A stretch of 61,107 nt of DNA, taken from Nesterenkonia massiliensis. Its GTDB lineage: Bacteria; Actinomycetota; Actinomycetes; Actinomycetales; Micrococcaceae. A program made the position numbers and the translations under genes. Location: positions 123,061-184,167 of the forward strand of contig NZ_HG005168.1 in the NCBI RefSeq assembly GCF_000455245.1. The letters run 5' to 3'. Below, piece by piece: positions 36,122-44,702 of the stretch (the first letter of the stretch is position 1; every line of letters starts with the position of its first letter). Below the pieces are notes generated by a model that did not search any database, was not told the origin of the DNA, and worked only from the letters and a program-made list of their open reading frames with translations.

Positions 36122-38037
36122 GGCCGCACCTCCTGGTAGCTCTCGCTGGTGGGCTTCGCCTCGGCGGGGTCCAGGGCGTCCATCAGGTCCTGACCACTAG
36201 GGGCCGGGGGCCTCATCACCCGGCGGTAGAGCTCGCTGCGCTGCAGCAGCTCGTGATGGGTGCCCACATCGATGATCTGGCCTTCATGCAGCAGCGCCAC
36301 GCGGTCTGCCAGCGCCACGGTGGAAGGGCGGTGGGCCACAATGAGCGTGGTGGTACCAGTGAGCACTTCGCGCAGCCGGGCGGTGACGCGCTCCTCGGTG
36401 CGGACATCCAATGCCGACAGTGGATCATCGAGCAGCAGTACTGAGGGCTTGGCGGCGATCGCGCGGGCCAGGGCCAGGCGCTGGCGCTGACCGCCCGAAA
36501 GGCTCAGACCTTCTTCGCCGATGCGGGTGTCCACGCCGTCGGGTAGGTTCTCCACGAATTCGGCGTCGGCGGTGTGGAGTGCTTCGGTCAGCACATCCTC
36601 GAGCTGATCATCTGCTGGTGCGCCGGGGCGCTGGGGGTGCTGGGCGTCGTCGTCATCACGCTGGTGTCCGGTGCCCAGAAGGACGTTGGCGCGTACTGAG
36701 GCCGAGAAGAGGGTGGGCTCTTCAAAGGCCACGGCCACCCGGGAGCGAAGATCTGCCAGGCTCAGCTGGCGCACATCAGTTCCGTCAATGCGGATGGTGC
36801 CGCCGGTGACGTCATAGAGCCGAGGGATCAGATTCAGCAGCGTTGAGGTGCCACCGCCGGTGCCGGAGACCAGCGCCATGGTCTCACCGGGTTCGATGCG
36901 CAGGCTCACACCATTGAGCAGATCGCGCTCTTCAGGCTTCTGATCGGGGTAGCGGAAGTGCACGTCGTCGAGCTCCACCAGACCCTGCTCAGCGGCAGTG
37001 ACGGGTTCTGCAGGTTCGGTGATCTCAGGTTCCACGTCGATCACGTCAACATGACGGTCAATGGCTGTTTTGGCCATAAAGACCATGCCCAGCAGCATGC
37101 CCACACCTTCAATGGGGTTCTTCAGGATCACCGCGGTGGTGAAGAAGGCGCCGAGCGCGCCCACGCTCATGTCACCCTGCGCGGTCAGGTAGAGCCCGGC
37201 GATCAAGCACGCCCCCAGTACGCCTTCGGGCAGTAGGATCATGAGCATCTGGAACCGCGCCAGGGTGTAGGCCTTTGAGACCTCCAGGCCGCGCAGCTCA
37301 TCTGCCTCGTCCACGAAACCCTGCCGGGCGTAGTCACCGCGGCCGAAGGCCTTCAGTACGCGGATTCCGTGCACGGACTCCTCAACCCGAGTGGCGACGT
37401 CCCCGGCTTTGTCCTGTGAGGCGCGAGAGAAGTGCACAAACTTCTGGCGGAAGCGCGGGCCGATGAGAATGATCGGGATCGCAGCACAGAGGAAAAGGAA
37501 GCCCAGCAGCGCGGACTCACGGAACATCAGGCTGAAGCCGAAGATGATGATGACCGTTGAGGTCACCAGCATCAGTGAGCCGAAGGCGAAGAACCGTCGC
37601 AGCAAATTCAGGTCCGCAATGGCACGTGATTGCAGCTGACCGGCGTCCCAGGCGGAGTGAAAAGCCGCCGACTGGTGGATCAGTTTGCCGAAGAGCGTGG
37701 TGCGCATGGAGGTCTCAGCGTCTGAGGCCGGCGGGATGACAAAGAGCCGCCGCAGGTACACCAGTACCGCTTCGAGGATCCCCAGGCCCAGGGTGATTGC
37801 CACCGCGGTCCAGACTACGGCGGTAGTAGCAGTGGGGTCTCCAAGATGGTCAACGAGGGAGCCGAGCACCTGAGGAATCGTCAGCGCCACGACTCCGGCG
37901 CCGATGGCAGCGAACACACCTAAGATCCACCGCCGCTTCAGGCCTTCGAGATAGGGACCCAGGCGCTTCATGGACTGCCAAAGGGTACGACGACGCCCGC
38001 TTTCGTACCGTTCCTGTGTCCCATCCGATCGTTGCAT
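36118..38037 (-). CDS. ABC exporter half-transporter with degenerate ATPase (subunit A)
   Basis: A 639-residue exporter subunit: membrane domain (about 35-330) and ATPase with a degenerate Walker A, S-G-T-G-G-G-T-S (391-398, Thr397 for Lys), A-F-E-E in place of the Q-loop Gln, intact L-S-G-G-Q (513-517), and Walker B L-L-L-D-D (Asp538 for the catalytic Glu). An acidic/Gln-rich insert (about 458-478) lies in the helical region. This is the degenerate-site partner of the next gene. The ATG at 38037 lies inside a perfect inverted repeat and has no SD; a -10-like TAAAGT sits 9 nt before it, so the mRNA may be nearly leaderless. A later ATG (Met23) is the alternative. Confidence 0.93.
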   Translation of the reverse strand: MQRSDGTQERYESGRRRTLWQSMKRLGPYLEGLKRRWILGVFAAIGAGVVALTIPQVLGSLVDHLGDPTATTAVVWTAVAITLGLGILEAVLVYLRRLFVIPPASDAETSMRTTLFGKLIHQSAAFHSAWDAGQLQSRAIADLNLLRRFFAFGSLMLVTSTVIIIFGFSLMFRESALLGFLFLCAAIPIILIGPRFRQKFVHFSRASQDKAGDVATRVEESVHGIRVLKAFGRGDYARQGFVDEADELRGLEVSKAYTLARFQMLMILLPEGVLGACLIAGLYLTAQGDMSVGALGAFFTTAVILKNPIEGVGMLLGMVFMAKTAIDRHVDVIDVEPEITEPAEPVTAAEQGLVELDDVHFRYPDQKPEERDLLNGVSLRIEPGETMALVSGTGGGTSTLLNLIPRLYDVTGGTIRIDGTDVRQLSLADLRSRVAVAFEEPTLFSASVRANVLLGTGHQRDDDDAQHPQRPGAPADDQLEDVLTEALHTADAEFVENLPDGVDTRIGEEGLSLSGGQRQRLALARAIAAKPSVLLLDDPLSALDVRTEERVTARLREVLTGTTTLIVAHRPSTVALADRVALLHEGQIIDVGTHHELLQRSELYRRVMRPPAPSGQDLMDALDPAEAKPTSESYQEVRP

Positions 38038-38045
38038 ACTGCAAC
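38031..38045. promoter_or_regulatory. Operator-like palindrome covering the ABC exporter start codon
   Basis: GTTGCA-TAC-TGCAAC is a perfect 6-3-6 inverted repeat that includes the ATG of the first exporter gene. Sites of this type are typical of MarR-family regulators of efflux genes. No MarR gene lies nearby in the window, so the regulator would act in trans. Confidence 0.6.
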
Positions 38046-38167
38046 AACTTTACATGCTGGGCTTCGGCTAAGGGAAGGGTCCCAAAGAGGATCTCGGAAG
38101 AGCCCCTGGTGGGCCGCACGGGGTTTCCTGGGAAGAATAAGTTGACGGCCTCGTTACCATAGATCTC

Positions 38168-40450
38168 ATGGCGTCTCGCAAGTCTCCCCTTTTTGACACG
38201 GCTACCACCGTGGGCAAAATCATGTCCTTCCTGGGTGTGAGCGCCCTGTGCGGCCTGCTCGCCGCAGGGCTTGTCTTCCCCCTGGCTGCGACCGGAGGTG
38301 CTGCGGCCACCGCTGGCAGTGACGTACTGGAAGAAATTCCCACTGAGCTGTCCGAGGAGCCACTCTCCACCCCAACGCGTGTCTATGCCAGCGACGGCGA
38401 GACGCTTATCGCCACCTTCTACGAGGAGAACCGCCAGCCGGTTAGCTCGGATGGGATCTCCCAGTACATGAAGGATGCCATTGTGGCGATCGAGGACGAG
38501 CGCTTCTACGAACATGGCGGTGTGGACGCCCGCGGCGCAGCCCGCGCCCTGGTGCATAACCTCACCAGCTCCACTCAGCAGGGTGCCTCGACGCTGACCA
38601 TGCAGTACGTGAACAACGTGCTCAACAACGCCGCAGTGGTCCGCGGTGAAGGCCGGGTGCTCTTCTCCGGCATCAATGACAAGACCTATGCAGACAAGCT
38701 TCGGGAGATGAAGCTGGCCGTTGCTGTAGAGCAGGAAATGACGAAGGACGAGATCCTTGAGGGCTACCTCAACATCGTCCTGCTCGGCGGACAGACCTAT
38801 GGTGTGGAAGCCGCAGCGCAGTACTACTGGGGCATTCCGGCCAGCGAACTGAACTTGCAGCAGTCCGCGACCTTGGCCGGCATGGTGCAGTCACCGAACT
38901 ATTTCAACCCTGAATACAACCAGGACAACGCCAAGTGGCGTCGCAATGTGGTCCTGGACAACATGCTCTCCCTGGGATACATCACCGAGGAGGAGCACCG
39001 CGAAGCACGCGAAGCTGAGCTGGGAGTGGACCCGCACCCGCAGCCGCACGGTTGTGCGCAGGCGTCCTTCGCCAACTACTTCTGCGACTTCGTCCAGCGC
39101 CAGGTGCTGGCGAACGAAGCATTCGGTGAGGATGAGGAAGCACGCAAGACGATGCTCTACCGCGGCGGCCTGGACATTGTCACCACCTTGGACGCTGACA
39201 CCCAGCGGGCCGCCGAAGACGAAGTCATGGCAACGGTGCCCCCTGGGGACGACTCCGGTGCTGTGGCCTCCATCATCTCTGTCGAGCCCAATACCGGCAA
39301 TATCGTCGCCATGGCCCAGTCCACTGAATACGATCCAGATCGGAGTTTTGCGGACGGGGCCACCACGCTGAATATGAATGTCGGACCTGAATTCGGCGGT
39401 GGACCCAACGCCCTTCCGGTGGGCTCTACGCTGAAGCCCTTCGTGGCAGCTGCCTGGGTGGAGCAGGGCGGTTCTATGAATGACATTGTTGATGCCACCG
39501 GTTCTGAATTCGAACAGGGCGACTGGGTGGATGCCTCCTGTCTACCTGGCGGTGGCTTCCGCCTCGGCGTTGAAGCCGACAGCGAAGAAGGCGACATGTG
39601 GAGCGTGGAGAACGTCGGCGAGAATATGAATCGCCGTATGTCCATTGACCACGGCCTGTACAACTCCGTGAACACTGCGACTCTTGCCACGGCCTTCGAT
39701 ATGGACATGTGCGATATCACCGATCTGACTGACCGCCTGGATATTGTGCGCGCCAGTGACGGTGAGGGCATGAACCCTTCTCAGCCCTCCTTTACCGTGG
39801 GCGGTACCGAACTCGCGCCACTGACCCTGGCCTCGGCCTACACCGTCTTCGCCAATGATGGAGTTCAGTGCGAGGAGCGCGTCTTCCTGGAAATCACTGA
39901 CTGGCAGGGGAACTCCTACCCCGTCCCGGAAGAGGACTGCAGCGAAAAGCTCGATGCGGACGTAGTGGCTCAGGTCAATGACACCCTGGTTAATATTGCC
40001 GAGCGTTCTCCCACCAACAACAGCCCCTTCCCTGCGGGCAACCCGCCTTTCCCCATGCTGGGCAAGACCGGCACCAGCGGTGAGAACTCGCACACCTGGT
40101 TCGCCGGAAGCACTAAGGGTTTGACCTCCGTGGCCCAGATCGGCCGTCTGGAGGACATCCAGTCGCTGAACGAAAGAAGAATCGGCAATCAGGGCCCGTT
40201 CGAATGGTTCTACGGCTCTTCGATGGCGCAGCCCATGTGGTACGAGTACATCGAAAAAGTCGGACGGAACTACGACACCGGAGATTTCCGGGAGTCTCCC
40301 AACTCCGAGTTCGACAATCGGCGAGAGAGCTACCCGCGCTCCGGCGCTCTGCCCGGCGGTCGTAATGGTGGCAGCTCGAATAACGGCGACAACGACTCCG
40401 GTAACAACGACAGCTCGGACGAGGACGACAACAACGATGACGACGACTGA
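38168..40450 (+). CDS. ponA: Bifunctional class A penicillin-binding protein (PonA2-like)
   Basis: A 760-residue peptidoglycan synthase. One membrane anchor (about 15-45) precedes the glycosyltransferase domain with E-D-E-R-F-Y-E-H and Q-G-A-S-T-L-T-M-Q. The transpeptidase domain has S420-T-L-K, S500-V-N and K633-T-G-T. The last 50 residues are low-complexity Asn/Asp/Gly/Ser. The start lacks an obvious SD. The metallophosphoesterase gene follows, overlapping by 14 bp, the same pairing as ponA2 and its neighbour in mycobacteria. Confidence 0.96.
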   Translation: MASRKSPLFDTATTVGKIMSFLGVSALCGLLAAGLVFPLAATGGAAATAGSDVLEEIPTELSEEPLSTPTRVYASDGETLIATFYEENRQPVSSDGISQYMKDAIVAIEDERFYEHGGVDARGAARALVHNLTSSTQQGASTLTMQYVNNVLNNAAVVRGEGRVLFSGINDKTYADKLREMKLAVAVEQEMTKDEILEGYLNIVLLGGQTYGVEAAAQYYWGIPASELNLQQSATLAGMVQSPNYFNPEYNQDNAKWRRNVVLDNMLSLGYITEEEHREAREAELGVDPHPQPHGCAQASFANYFCDFVQRQVLANEAFGEDEEARKTMLYRGGLDIVTTLDADTQRAAEDEVMATVPPGDDSGAVASIISVEPNTGNIVAMAQSTEYDPDRSFADGATTLNMNVGPEFGGGPNALPVGSTLKPFVAAAWVEQGGSMNDIVDATGSEFEQGDWVDASCLPGGGFRLGVEADSEEGDMWSVENVGENMNRRMSIDHGLYNSVNTATLATAFDMDMCDITDLTDRLDIVRASDGEGMNPSQPSFTVGGTELAPLTLASAYTVFANDGVQCEERVFLEITDWQGNSYPVPEEDCSEKLDADVVAQVNDTLVNIAERSPTNNSPFPAGNPPFPMLGKTGTSGENSHTWFAGSTKGLTSVAQIGRLEDIQSLNERRIGNQGPFEWFYGSSMAQPMWYEYIEKVGRNYDTGDFRESPNSEFDNRRESYPRSGALPGGRNGGSSNNGDNDSGNNDSSDEDDNNDDDD

Positions 40451-41396
40451 TCGTCGTCGTGACGGTCGCTGGTCTTCGAGAGGGCTCACCGGACTGCGGG
40501 CTGCAGCCGCGGCTGCAGCAATCACTGCAGTCACTGGCCTGGGTGCTCTGACCTACGCCAATCAAGTGGGGCTGAAGAAGTTCACCCTGCGCAGGGTCAG
40601 TGTGCCAGTAGCTGGGGTGCCCACCTCCCTGCGGATTCTGCATATCTCGGATATTCACTACGTCCCGGGGCAGCAAGAGAAGTTCCGCTGGCTTCAGGAA
40701 CTGGCTGAACTTCAGCCGGACCTGGTGATCAATACCGGTGACAACCTCTCGCACCACCGGGCTGTGCCTGAAGTCCTCGAAGCACTGGCTCCGCTGCGTG
40801 AGTTCCCTGGGGCTTTTGTGCCTGGTTCCAATGATTACTACGCACCGAAGCTGAAGAACCCACTGCGCTATCTGCTGGGACCTTCCACGTTGGATCCTGA
40901 GGCGCAGGTGCTTCCCACCGACGCGCTCTTTGGAGGTTTTGAGTCCTTGGGTTGGGCCAACTTGAGCAATGCGCACGCTGCGGTACGAATCAACGGTCTG
41001 AGCCTGCACTTGAGCGGCGTTGATGACCCGCATATCGGCCGGGACGAATTCACCGGCTGGCCCGAGACTGCCGACAGATCCCAGACGCCAGATCTACGGA
41101 TCGCAGTGGCCCACGCGCCAGTGCTGCGTGTACTGGAGACCTTCGTCGATGCCCGGGCAGATCTGGTACTGGCCGGGCACACCCACGGTGGACAGGTATG
41201 CCTGCCAGGAGAGCGGGCGATCGTGACCAACTGCGATCTGCCCAGGCGCTACGCCAAAGGACTGCATTACCGTCGAGGATCCCATGGCGAGAACATCGCC
41301 GTGCATGTCTCTGCGGGGATCGGAACCTCTGCGAAGGCCCCGATCCGGTTGAACTGCCCGCCGGAAGCCACGCTGCTGGAGATCACCCCGGCGTAA
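40437..41396 (+). CDS. Membrane-anchored metallophosphoesterase (YaeI-like)
   Basis: A 319-residue protein; ATG 40437 overlaps the end of ponA, with GAGGACGAC upstream. The N-terminus has a hydrophobic segment (about 20-42). Metal-site motifs follow: I-S-D-I-H-Y, N-T-G-D-N, G-S-N-D-Y-Y (standing where most family members have GNHD), V-A-H-A-P and G-H-T-H-G-G-Q. The GSND form is usual for this actinobacterial group. Likely a phosphodiesterase or phosphatase at the membrane; substrate unknown, cell-wall context suggested by ponA. Confidence 0.93.
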   Translation: MTTTDRRRDGRWSSRGLTGLRAAAAAAAITAVTGLGALTYANQVGLKKFTLRRVSVPVAGVPTSLRILHISDIHYVPGQQEKFRWLQELAELQPDLVINTGDNLSHHRAVPEVLEALAPLREFPGAFVPGSNDYYAPKLKNPLRYLLGPSTLDPEAQVLPTDALFGGFESLGWANLSNAHAAVRINGLSLHLSGVDDPHIGRDEFTGWPETADRSQTPDLRIAVAHAPVLRVLETFVDARADLVLAGHTHGGQVCLPGERAIVTNCDLPRRYAKGLHYRRGSHGENIAVHVSAGIGTSAKAPIRLNCPPEATLLEITPA

Positions 41397-41421
41397 GGTT
41401 GCACCGGGTCCCTGCTGGGGG

Positions 41422-41910
41422 TCAACGGGATTCTGCGGCAGCGGCGAAAGAGAAGCTCCAGGCCGCGCCGTCGGGCATGTCCTCCACTGTGACCTCCAGC
41501 CCGTCCCCGTAGGGCCACAACTCTCCGGTCAGCGGCAGTGGTGCCTCATCCGCCGGGCACGGTGCTGATTGGTGCGAGGTGCTCCGCGCGGTGCTGACAG
41601 TCACCTGCCCTTCGCCCTCGGCACCGGCACAGTAGAAGTAGAGTGTGAGCCATTCCCGCTGGTAGTCGGCTGGAAACTCGAACGAGAAGGCCCCGTAATC
41701 ACCTTGTCCGCTGCCGGAGAAGGGCACCGAGTATCCGGCGTCCTCAAGATCCTGTTTCTGTGTATGCGTCAATGATTCGAGACTGGGCACATCGGCGGCT
41801 CCGGCAACAGCTGCGGTATCAGACTCCGCCGGGCTGCACGCGGTCACCAGGAGCGCGCAGAGGCACAACGTTGCCGCGGCCGGTGGGGCTCCAGTCTGGA
41901 GATTGCGCAC
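41422..41910 (-). CDS. Secreted lipoprotein, function unknown
   Basis: A 162-residue protein from GTG 41910 (SD AGAGG). The signal peptide ends at the lipobox L-V-T-A-C, giving a lipid-anchored mature protein of about 137 residues with two Cys (F-Y-C-A and A-P-C-P). The domain is rich in aromatic beta-strand-like segments (W-L-T-L-Y-F-Y). It starts 9 bp after the ATP-grasp ligase gene and is probably co-transcribed with it. Confidence 0.8.
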   Translation of the reverse strand: MRNLQTGAPPAAATLCLCALLVTACSPAESDTAAVAGAADVPSLESLTHTQKQDLEDAGYSVPFSGSGQGDYGAFSFEFPADYQREWLTLYFYCAGAEGEGQVTVSTARSTSHQSAPCPADEAPLPLTGELWPYGDGLEVTVEDMPDGAAWSFSFAAAAESR

Positions 41911-41919
41911 TGCAGGCCT

Positions 41920-43167
41920 CTAACTGAGCTGCTCACGCCAAGTGGCGGTGGCGTACTTCCTGCGATAGCGTGCTGCACGCACGGCCAGCCAGGCACGGCG
42001 CAGCAGATGTTTGTCCCCGCGGTAGTAGAGCGGGTTGCGGACTTTCTTCTCGCGGATGAGCCTGGCGACGTCGTCGCGGACAGTCGGCTCGGTGACATAC
42101 TCACGTAGGATGTACTTAGGCACCACGCTGAAGAGAACTTCCTTCTCTACAAAAGTGCACTGGCTGCTGCGATTGTTCCGGATCAGATCTTCCACCAGAT
42201 AGCCGGCCAGGTTATGCCCCTGTGCGGTGGCGTACCAGCTGGAGCGGCCCTGCCGAACGTTGACCTCCAGCACCTTGAATTCGTCATCGCGGGCGTCGTA
42301 CTTCAGATCGAAGTTCGCCAGGCCGGTATACCCGATGGCTTCGAGGAAGCCCTTCAACTGCTGCATGACCTCTTCGTTGAAGCGCGAGAGGATGGCTGTG
42401 TAGTTACCGATGGCGCTGGCTTCATGCTCCTGCAGCATGACCTGCCCGAAGTTCACGAACTCCGCCTGGCCTTCGGAGTTCAGGTACAGCACTGAATCCC
42501 AGATGTAGGTGTCATCACCGGGGATGAAGTCCTGGATGATCAGGGTATCTCGGTACCCGCTGGCCTCGATCTTCTCGATGACGGCCACCACTTCTTCCAG
42601 TGAGTAGAGGCGGTAGACCTTCTCCTGGCCATCGAACTTATTGCGGTAGTACTGCACACCGTTGCCGGGCTTCAGGATCACCGGGTAGCGCGAAATGTCT
42701 AAGTCCACCGGCTGCCCCACATGGTGGATATGAGTCTCCGGGATGGCCAGGCCGTGCTCCTGAGCCAGCGGGTAGAACGCGTCCTTGACCTGCAGCTGAT
42801 TCAGCAGCTGCAGGCTGGGGTAGTTGAAGCGGTAGAGGGTCTCCAAGGTGGATGCGTTCTCAATGATCAGCCGGACATAGTGATCATTGGTGCCCACCAG
42901 CAGCAGCGGACGGCCGTCGTCGTGATTCTCTGCGAACTGCTGCAGCGCACGGACGAAGACCTCGGCGTCGTCGAGGTTCTCCACCAGGGTGGTGGAGGCG
43001 ATGATGGAGCTGTAATGGGTGAAGCCCATGCGGATCTTGCCCAGCAGGTGCGGCTTTACCCCATAGGCCTCATGGAAGGAGGCCGCCATGTGATAGGCGT
43101 TGAGATCCGTGCCGATGATGACGGGCACAAAATCGGCAGCAGCAGCCGCCTTCTTCAGGGTCGACAC
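41920..43167 (-). CDS. ATP-grasp carboxylate-amine ligase (D-aspartate-ligase-like)
   Basis: A 415-residue protein. The N-terminal segment reads V-P-V-I-I-G-T-D-L-N-A-Y-H-M-A-A-S-F-H-E; the ATP-grasp core has P-V-I-L-K-P-G-N-G-V, the I-I-Q-D-F-I-P-G-D-D strand and a metal-site V-L-E-V-N-V-R-Q-G. A basic tail (about 380-415) ends it. This subgroup resembles enzymes such as the enterococcal D-aspartate ligase that add an amino acid to the peptidoglycan stem, so cross-bridge synthesis is plausible; ponA is 2.7 kb upstream. The function is inferred, not shown. SD region and start at ATG 43167 look normal. Confidence 0.8.
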   Translation of the reverse strand: MSTLKKAAAAADFVPVIIGTDLNAYHMAASFHEAYGVKPHLLGKIRMGFTHYSSIIASTTLVENLDDAEVFVRALQQFAENHDDGRPLLLVGTNDHYVRLIIENASTLETLYRFNYPSLQLLNQLQVKDAFYPLAQEHGLAIPETHIHHVGQPVDLDISRYPVILKPGNGVQYYRNKFDGQEKVYRLYSLEEVVAVIEKIEASGYRDTLIIQDFIPGDDTYIWDSVLYLNSEGQAEFVNFGQVMLQEHEASAIGNYTAILSRFNEEVMQQLKGFLEAIGYTGLANFDLKYDARDDEFKVLEVNVRQGRSSWYATAQGHNLAGYLVEDLIRNNRSSQCTFVEKEVLFSVVPKYILREYVTEPTVRDDVARLIREKKVRNPLYYRGDKHLLRRAWLAVRAARYRRKYATATWREQLS

Positions 43168-43182
43168 GAGAGAACCAGTTCC

Positions 43183-43644
43183 TCAGCTGAAGTGGGCGAT
43201 CAGATCAACTTCCACCGGAGTGTCCAGTGGCAGCACAGGTACGCCCACAGCACTGCGGGCGTGCTGTCCGGCCTCACCGAAGGCCTTGCCGAGCAGTTCG
43301 GAGGCACCATTGATCACCTTGGGCTGGCCGGTGAAGTCCGGGGTGGAGGCGACGAAGCCGCCGACCTTGGCGATGCGGGTGATCCGATCCAGATCCCCGA
43401 CGGCGTGCTTCAGGGCAGCGATCAGGTTCAGGCCGCAGATCCGTGCCAGGTCATATGCCTGCTCCGGGGAGACCTCGGCTCCGACCTTGCCGGTCAGCGC
43501 GAGTTCCCCGTTGACCAGCGGAAGCTGGCCGGAGACATAGACGACATTGTCCACGATGACGGCTGGCTGGTAGGCCGCCAGCGGCGGGACAACCTCGGGC
43601 ACGGTAAGGCCCAGCTCAGCCAGGCGCTGCTCCACTGCGGACAT
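43183..43644 (-). CDS. RidA (YjgF/YER057c/UK114) family enamine deaminase
   Basis: A 153-residue protein beginning M-S-A-V-E-Q-R-L-A-E-L-G, with V-Y-V-S-G-Q-L-P, a central I-A-A-L-K-H-A-V-G-D-L-D and C-terminal A-R-S-A-V-G-V-P-V-L-P-L-D-T-P-V-E-V-D. It belongs to the longer RidA group next to crp in actinobacteria, not the 128-residue canonical one. RidA proteins hydrolyse reactive enamines/imines from PLP enzymes. It starts 7 bp after the DUF4177 gene. Confidence 0.9.
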   Translation of the reverse strand: MSAVEQRLAELGLTVPEVVPPLAAYQPAVIVDNVVYVSGQLPLVNGELALTGKVGAEVSPEQAYDLARICGLNLIAALKHAVGDLDRITRIAKVGGFVASTPDFTGQPKVINGASELLGKAFGEAGQHARSAVGVPVLPLDTPVEVDLIAHFS

Positions 43645-43651
43645 CGGTGCC

Positions 43652-43819
43652 TCAGACCTGCTTGGGACGCTTGAGGTAGGCCACTGGAGCATTGCCGTCA
43701 GGTCCGGGGAGGACGGTGACAAGCTCCCAGCCGTCGTCACCCCACTGATCCAGGATGCCCTTGGTGTTGTGGATGATGAGCGGAATGGTGGCGTATTCCC
43801 ACTGTGTCATGTCAGCCAT
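43652..43819 (-). CDS. DUF4177-type small protein
   Basis: A 55-residue gene, easily missed by size: M-A-D-M-T-Q-W-E-Y-A-T-I-P then D-Q-W-G-D-D-G-W-E-L-V-T-V. The W-E-Y and W-E-L-V tryptophan pattern is that of DUF4177. Function unknown. Its stop is 7 bp before the RidA start, and crp ends 19 bp upstream of it, so crp-DUF4177-ridA may be one transcript. The same small gene sits next to ridA in mycobacteria (recollection). Confidence 0.85.
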   Translation of the reverse strand: MADMTQWEYATIPLIIHNTKGILDQWGDDGWELVTVLPGPDGNAPVAYLKRPKQV

Positions 43820-43838
43820 GCCTTCAGCCTAACGTAGG

Positions 43839-44516
43839 TCAGCGGGAGCGCTGGCGGATGCGCTGGATGTCTAGGATGACGACGGCGCGCGCTTCCAGGC
43901 GCAGCCAGCCACGCTGAACGAACTCCGCCAGGGCCTTGTTCACCGTCTCGCGGGAGGCGCCCACCAGCTGAGCCAGCTCTTCCTGGGTGAGCTCGTGGGC
44001 GACGAGGACGCCATCCGGTGCCGGACGCCCGAAACGGTCCGCCAGGTCCAGCAGCGCCTTGGCCACACGGCCGGGAACATCGGAGAAGACCAGGTCGGCC
44101 AGGGACTCGTTGGTGCGGGTCAGGCGCTTAGCCAGTGCCTGCAGCAACTGCACAGAGACCTCGGGGGTCGAGGTGATGACGTCCTTGAGGTTCTCGTGCT
44201 TCAGGCCCGCCAGGCGGGTCTCGGAGACCGCGGTGGCAGTGGCGGTGCGTGGCGCCGGGTTGAACAGGGCCATCTCGCCGAAGATCTCACCGGGGCCGAG
44301 CACAGCCAACAGGTTCTCGCGCCCGTCGGGAGTGGAGCGCCCCAGCTTAATCTTGCCGGAGATGATGAAGTACAGCTGGTCGCCCTGGTCACCCTCATGG
44401 AAGATGGAGGAGCCCCGGGAGAGCTCAACTTCGGTGAGCTCCTTGGTCAGCGCTGTGAAGACTTCGTCGTCGAGCGTGGCAAACAGAGGTGCGCGGCGCA
44501 GCACATCGAGATCCAT
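43839..44516 (-). CDS. crp: Crp/Fnr-family global regulator (GlxR/Crp ortholog)
   Basis: A 225-residue protein; the ATG at 44516 (M-D-L-D-V-L-R-R-A-P-L-F) matches the family start, although one four codons upstream is in frame. The cyclic-nucleotide domain (about 15-115) contains G-E-I-F-G-E-M-A-L-F and R-T-A-T-A-T-A, the cAMP pocket including the Arg-Thr pair. The C-terminal winged helix has T-Q-E-E-L-A-Q-L-V-G-A-S-R-E-T-V-N-K. It controls carbon metabolism and respiration in actinobacteria. A near-consensus site lies before acs in this window. Confidence 0.96.
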   Translation of the reverse strand: MDLDVLRRAPLFATLDDEVFTALTKELTEVELSRGSSIFHEGDQGDQLYFIISGKIKLGRSTPDGRENLLAVLGPGEIFGEMALFNPAPRTATATAVSETRLAGLKHENLKDVITSTPEVSVQLLQALAKRLTRTNESLADLVFSDVPGRVAKALLDLADRFGRPAPDGVLVAHELTQEELAQLVGASRETVNKALAEFVQRGWLRLEARAVVILDIQRIRQRSR

Positions 44517-44702
44517 GGGCCTGTCCATTCTTCTTGGGTAAGGCGTGATAGCGGTTGATTAGAAGTTACCAGGTAGGACACTTCCTAAGGAAACGATTTG
44601 GCCGTGTTGTCTGCTCTGGGCGTGACCGGAATATGGGATTCTTGGGGACGGACTGGCTAGCCGCGGCGGTGAGGCTTGCATGAAGAAAGAAGGAAACGGC
44701 GG

